Position numbers and translations under genes: made by a program | Shown here: positions 51,827 to 64,000 of the stretch, piece by piece | How positions within the stretch are numbered: position 1 is the stretch's first letter | Layout of the letters: every line of letters starts with the position of its first letter | Notes under the pieces: generated by a model | What the model was told of the DNA's origin: nothing | Seen by the model: only the letters and a program-made list of their open reading frames with translations | Database searches by the model: none | Origin: Thunnus maccoyii | Lineage: Eukaryota > Chordata > Actinopteri > Scombriformes > Scombridae | NCBI RefSeq assembly: GCF_910596095.1 | Contig: NC_056551.1 | Coordinates: 15,331,501 to 15,395,500 of the forward strand | Direction of reading: 5' to 3' | Length of the DNA stretch: 64,000 nucleotides

Positions 51827-52514
51827 GGTCTTTATGTACAAGGAAAAAATGAAGTAGAAAACCAAACATGAGTAGAAAAGGCAAATGTACAAGAGAGTAT
51901 CTTTACACTGCATTGAGGATGTCTGCTGCTGCCCCAGAAATAAAACTGAACTCTGAGACAGGAAGCAGGCAATACTTTTTAAACTGTACACAGGAGGGAG
52001 GGAGGGAGGGAGGGAGCGCTGTCCACCTCTGAGTGAACTGAAACCCGCGTACCATGTGACACACCTGACCACTCCTCGCCCGCGGAGAAGGAAACCATAA
52101 AAGATCTGAAATATTCATTTCCGTAGGAAATTGTCTCGTATGCCGTCAGCATTAGTTCTGAGCGTCAATGGTTATGTTTGTGATGAGAGGGAGGGTTTGT
52201 GTGTGAGGTTTTGTTCCCTCTGCATATTAATGACTCGCGCTCAGTCGAAGCAACCGGTTAAAACAGAAGGCCTCTGGACGTTAAAGTCTTTGGTTCATCA
52301 AGTTACCGTTTTTTTTCAAGTAAAGCTTACAGCGGAGCAGCGTAGTGTAGCTGTAGGCTTGTTCAGAGTGGAGACCAAGGGTGCAACAGACAGGATTCAT
52401 GTTGACTGACAACAGTAGATTAGAGTCAACAACACTGCAGTCATTTTGCCCTTTCGTTAGTGTTCTAACAATACAGGCAATTTATAAAAACAGAAAACCG
52501 GAATTTTTCATGGC

Positions 52515-53338
52515 TAAGGCTGGTGATTTTCTGTTTTTTTTTTTTCTTATTATCAACAAATCTCATGTGCAGAGCCAAACCGACAATAAACTCATTCTAC
52601 TTCCAAGTATTGTGTGTATATCCAAAGCTGATATCTCTTATTCTTCTGTGCTGTAGACCTGCATTGTTGTCCAAAAACTATTAAAAACACGTAAATGAGC
52701 CGCATTGCTGCACCAGGCGACATGTTTCTACAACACGAAGGCAATGGCTACCACAGTTTGTTTAGAAATGGCTCAAGAATTTAGAAACAGCGACAAGATT
52801 TTCAGTCTCGAGAGAGTAGTTCCTTGTACAACAGACGCCATTGCCCATGTGCAGCAACACATCTGTTTCCCGTGCTCCGCTAGCTTGTTGTGCTACATAA
52901 CACAACCTCTTCACTTTGCACTACATTGTAAATTCTCAAAGAATTTCAGTGCAAAGTCAAGAGATTGTGATATGTTGCACAACAAGCTGGTGAAGCTATG
53001 TAAACATCCGCAGTGACGTCTGCCGTACAAGGAACTACTCTCCTGAGACTGAAAATCTTATCGCTGTAATTAGTCTTTGGAGCTTTTTCCACATAAACTA
53101 CAGTAGTCACTGCCTTTGATGTGAAAGAACATGTCATTCAGTGCAGCAGTGTGACTCACTGATGTGTTTTTATAGTTTTTGGACAACAATGGAGGTCTAC
53201 GGCTCAGAGGAATATGATATCAGGCTTTGGATACACACACACACAATACTTGGAAGTAGGATGAGTTCATTCTTGGCTTGGCTTGGCACGTGAGATTTGT
53301 TGACGATAAGAAAAATATAGAATACTGCCAGCCTTATC
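52515..53338. repeat. roughly 0.8-kb imperfect inverted repeat (fold-back)
   Basis: The left arm (about 52515-52924) and right arm (about 52947-53338) are reverse complements over nearly their whole length with scattered mismatches. Matching blocks include CTTCCAAGTATTGTGTGT (left, about 52601) against ACACACAATACTTGGAAG (right, about 53240), TTGTTGTCCAAAAACTAT against ATAGTTTTTGGACAACAA, and AGCTTGTTGTGC against GCACAACAAGCT. The loop is only about 20 bp. It is probably a palindromic non-autonomous transposon or two inverted copies of one. It has no coding capacity. Confidence 0.85.
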
Positions 53339-55238
53339 CTTTAACCCGATACCACACCCAACTCATCTTGCCAGACAAGAGAGCAAAACAAATCTGTAAA
53401 ATATAGTTTGATCTATCATGAAAAGTACAAGCAAACAGATGGGGGACAAAATGGAAAAAGAAGTAGTGAACATAAAAAATAAAGCTGAGTAACATTTCAA
53501 TACATTGCACAATATAATACTGACATATCCATGATTAACCTTTAGTGCTTGCGGTAGAGAGCCAATATACGTCTTTGATTAACTGAAGTGGGGGGGGAGG
53601 GTTTGCCATCAGTCATAAAAAAAAAAAAAACCAAGCACATCTCCAGGTATCAATTCAGCAATTATAACTCAGCTATAATGCCAATAAATAATAGTAATAA
53701 TGAGGACTACTACAATAAAAATCAATCCCATGTGATGAAAGTCACCACGCATACTGTATCAACACGTTTTCAATACATTGTGATACACATGTTCAGGAAT
53801 CCACACAGGAGCACAAAAACGCATGTGTCGTGGCGGAATTGGTTCTCATTGTCTTGAGCAGATCAGCGATGGGATATGCACGTTGTCGGACCCTCAGAGT
53901 ATAATAAGTATGGGACTGGACGAAATATGAGTCCTTATCAGATGATGGGGGTCCATTACACATGAAAAAAAAGGTGTCACTGTTAACACTACTGAAGAGG
54001 GAATCAAATGTTCTGGCAACAAGGGATAGGTACAAAATCTACAGAGTAGGATGGCTTTAATAACACGATATTCATGATCTGCTTCACTGATGATAGGACA
54101 CACATTTTCAGTCTCTCAGACAAACACAAATGTGTGTTTAAAAAGCTGGATAAAGCATCATATGATTTGGTTTTTATAGCATCTGTTTTGCCCAGGCCCT
54201 TCACCGCACTGCAGCCTGAAATCTGGCCAGTTCAGCAGCAATCTGCTTTGCTTGTTGTCTAAAAACCTGGACCCCACTCGAAGGAGAGCAACTGATATTG
54301 GCTCAGACACTTTGGGGCCTGGACGTCGGCAAGGTCGGGGCGTTGTTAAAACCTCATCTGGTGCATGAAAAATACATGAACGCAGGTACTGATCAGTGGT
54401 AAGAAACTAGTCTGCACTCGTAATAGTGGATTTTTCTCAGAGATCATTTTCTTAGAAATCTTAAGGTCGTCACTTCTCAAGAATTACACAGAATTCATAC
54501 CATGACTGCGTTTTACAGGGAGGGACAAGGTGTAATCGATAGAAAAATAATGTCATCTTGTTGTACACTGTTACATTATTGAAAAAGGTATCACAAAATA
54601 TTTTAAAATCATATGAGGTATGAAAGTATGAAACACCCCTTGTGCACACAAACACAACTGCACACTTACTGTAGGCTCAGACACACTTCAGTGCATCTTG
54701 TGAATGGTTCACGACTAGAGCTTTGTTCTACATTATCCTCAGCAACGTAGTATGATGATCAAATACACAGGGTTTCTTTTTTTTTGTCTTCGTGATTCTT
54801 GCGCTGCTTGCATTAACTGAAAAGGAACAATGGAGCTTTTTGTCTGGACTGTGGGAAAAAAAAAAAAAAAAACAACATTTCAAAGTCTCCAGTTGCACTT
54901 AAAAGTGCCAAAGAAAAGTTACACACAAAACATCTGTCTTGGAATAGAAAGCCTGGCGCTTTCCTGTGCTGGTCTACAGCTTCTGAACACCACAAAGCAC
55001 GTGGAAACACACAAACTGACACAGGTGACCTTTTTTTTTTTTTTTTTCCAACAGCACATTTTTCGAAAAACTAAGCTGTCAGACTGAACTCTTTCTCTGG
55101 TTGTGCTGTCATGTCTTTGTGCCAGTTGGTCTGTCTGTCATTCAGTATCCACAGGGGCTCTAGTCGACACAAAGGGCAAATCTGAAGAGTGGATAATACT
55201 GACTGAAGCAAGAACCTGCAGGAGAGGTACTTTCTGTG

Positions 55239-55258
55239 CACACACACACACACACATC

Positions 55259-55299
<41 letters not shown>

Positions 55300-55315
55300 A
55301 CAGACACACACACAA
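55239..55315. repeat. (CA)n compound microsatellite
   Basis: CA repeats with short interruptions (CATCCC, CGCA, CAGACAG) lie 100-180 bp past the ric1 stop codon, in its presumed 3'UTR. Confidence 0.95.
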
Positions 55316-55416
55316 AAATAAAGTCTATTTCCAGTCAGCAACTGCTGCTGCTTCCTCTTCCTTTTCTCACGCGGGCCCAAAGCTCACAGGTTAGAGTCCA
55401 GATGAGGCTCCTGAGT

Positions 55417-63087
<7,671 letters not shown>

Positions 63088-64000
63088 CTTGAAAAAGGGA
63101 GAGAATTCAGAGATTATTGTTGTACTGTTTAAATATTGAACAAATTCTCTTGTGAACTGTGTGTCACAGAATCACATTATTTTATTCTCTTCTTTATTAC
63201 AGGATTGTCTGTGTAAACAGTGGAACACTCTCTTGTTCTCACACACATTGTAGTTAGTGAATATTGTCTTTTTCATTGCTGCACTGAGCTGAATCATGTT
63301 TGGACTTTTGTTTTCAAACTTAAACATGAGAAAAAGCTCTGATTAATGAAACCAAGTATTTTTATTATTATTTGATGAAAATTCTTGCAGCAGCTGAACA
63401 AAATGGTTTAAAATTCATTCACCTTCCTTCTTTGCATGATAACTACAAAATAACCTGAATTTTCCACATGAATTATCCCCTTCTAGTACATGACTTCCTG
63501 CTAAAAGATTAAGCAAATAAACACACTTGGATGCAAAATAAACACATAACAATTTATAAGGATTTCCAAACACCTGTATGCATAAATCTATAGTATAGTA
63601 AGGTTCCTTTATGCACACATGATTTGTTTCAGGGCTAAGAAATAAGAAAAACTGATCTAGTCTCTGTTGGAAAACGTGTGTTTTCTTGTAAAGGTACTGA
63701 GGAACTAAATAATCCTGTATATTACTTTCATGTATGTCGAGGTATGTGTGAAACTATGCCAGCAACTATGACAGCAACGCATTTCATTCGAATGATGAAG
63801 GCCCTATATGGCAATTCCCCCACTAGGGGGAGCTATGGCTTTAGATCTCATTAGAGGACTCTGGTGAACCAGATGTGAACTAAAGGGAGACACAGGCATG
63901 TGCACCCAAGAGACACACAGCTGAAGGAATTCAAGTTATCTCAAAGAGGAATTTGTGTAGGGATTTGACATGGAGAGAGAGAAGGAAAACAGAAAGGGGG
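63088..64000 (-). other. ric1 intron upstream of first visible exon
   Basis: The exon at 63087 begins after a CCCTTTTTCAAG acceptor in mid-codon, so coding exons must exist beyond 64,000. No further exon was found here. A CTCF-like sequence lies at 63820-63835. Confidence 0.75.
63820..63835 (+). promoter_or_regulatory. CTCF-like motif
   Basis: CCACTAGGGGGAGCTA closely follows the vertebrate CTCF core (CCASYAGRKGGCRS-type), with one unfavoured base (A for C). The motif also occurs in transposons, so occupancy is not shown. Confidence 0.4.

Larger units (their letters stand above)
51827..55416 (-). other. ric1 3'UTR (inferred)
   Basis: There is no coding exon between the ric1 stop codon and the poly(A) signal at 51821. 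It contains a GGAG run (51993-52016), the large inverted repeat (52515-53338), A and T homopolymers, and a CA microsatellite at 55239-55315. Confidence 0.5.

Overview
The window is nuclear DNA from a ray-finned (teleost, probably percomorph) fish. The evidence is intron-rich vertebrate genes with GT-AG introns, many long microsatellites, a decayed Tc1-like transposon, and several short fold-back repeats of types common in fish genomes. There are four protein-coding genes. I see no bacterial features, CRISPR array, rRNA or tRNA, and no convincing new multi-gene system.

Layout. uhrf2 (plus strand, 4,811-11,247) lacks its 5' exons, which lie before the window. It encodes part of the tandem Tudor domain, then PHD, SRA, a basic/acidic linker and a C-terminal RING finger, and probably has a long 3'UTR to about 15.86 kb. 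oaz1 (minus strand, 23,930-18,538) is complete. It encodes ornithine decarboxylase antizyme, with an in-frame TGA that must be passed by +1 programmed frameshifting and a recognisable downstream pseudoknot. ermp1 (plus strand, 27,561-46,570) is complete with 15 coding exons and encodes the M28-family ER metallopeptidase, 888 residues. ric1 (minus strand, 63,087-55,417) lacks its N-terminal exons, which lie beyond 64,000. It encodes about 1,162 C-terminal residues of the RAB6A-GEF subunit RIC1.

uhrf2, ermp1 and ric1 are all on human 9p24.1, with ermp1 and ric1 tail to tail there as here, so the block is conserved synteny. oaz1 is the exception: human OAZ1 is on 19p13.3, near UHRF1. The four products act separately: chromatin reading and ubiquitin ligation, polyamine feedback, ER proteolysis, and Golgi Rab6 activation. 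Nothing suggests joint regulation.

The most notable non-coding structures are a roughly 0.8-kb imperfect inverted repeat in the presumed ric1 3'UTR (52.5-53.3 kb), a 1.6-kb Tc1-like element in ermp1 intron 8, a fold-back at 24.8-25.0 kb, a perfect 17-bp hairpin in ermp1 intron 14, a roughly 130-bp TA tract in oaz1, and a CTCF-like site at 63.8 kb. Exon borders were set by hand from splice consensus, reading phase and protein similarity recalled from memory. Each joins in frame, apart from the deliberate frameshift in oaz1.
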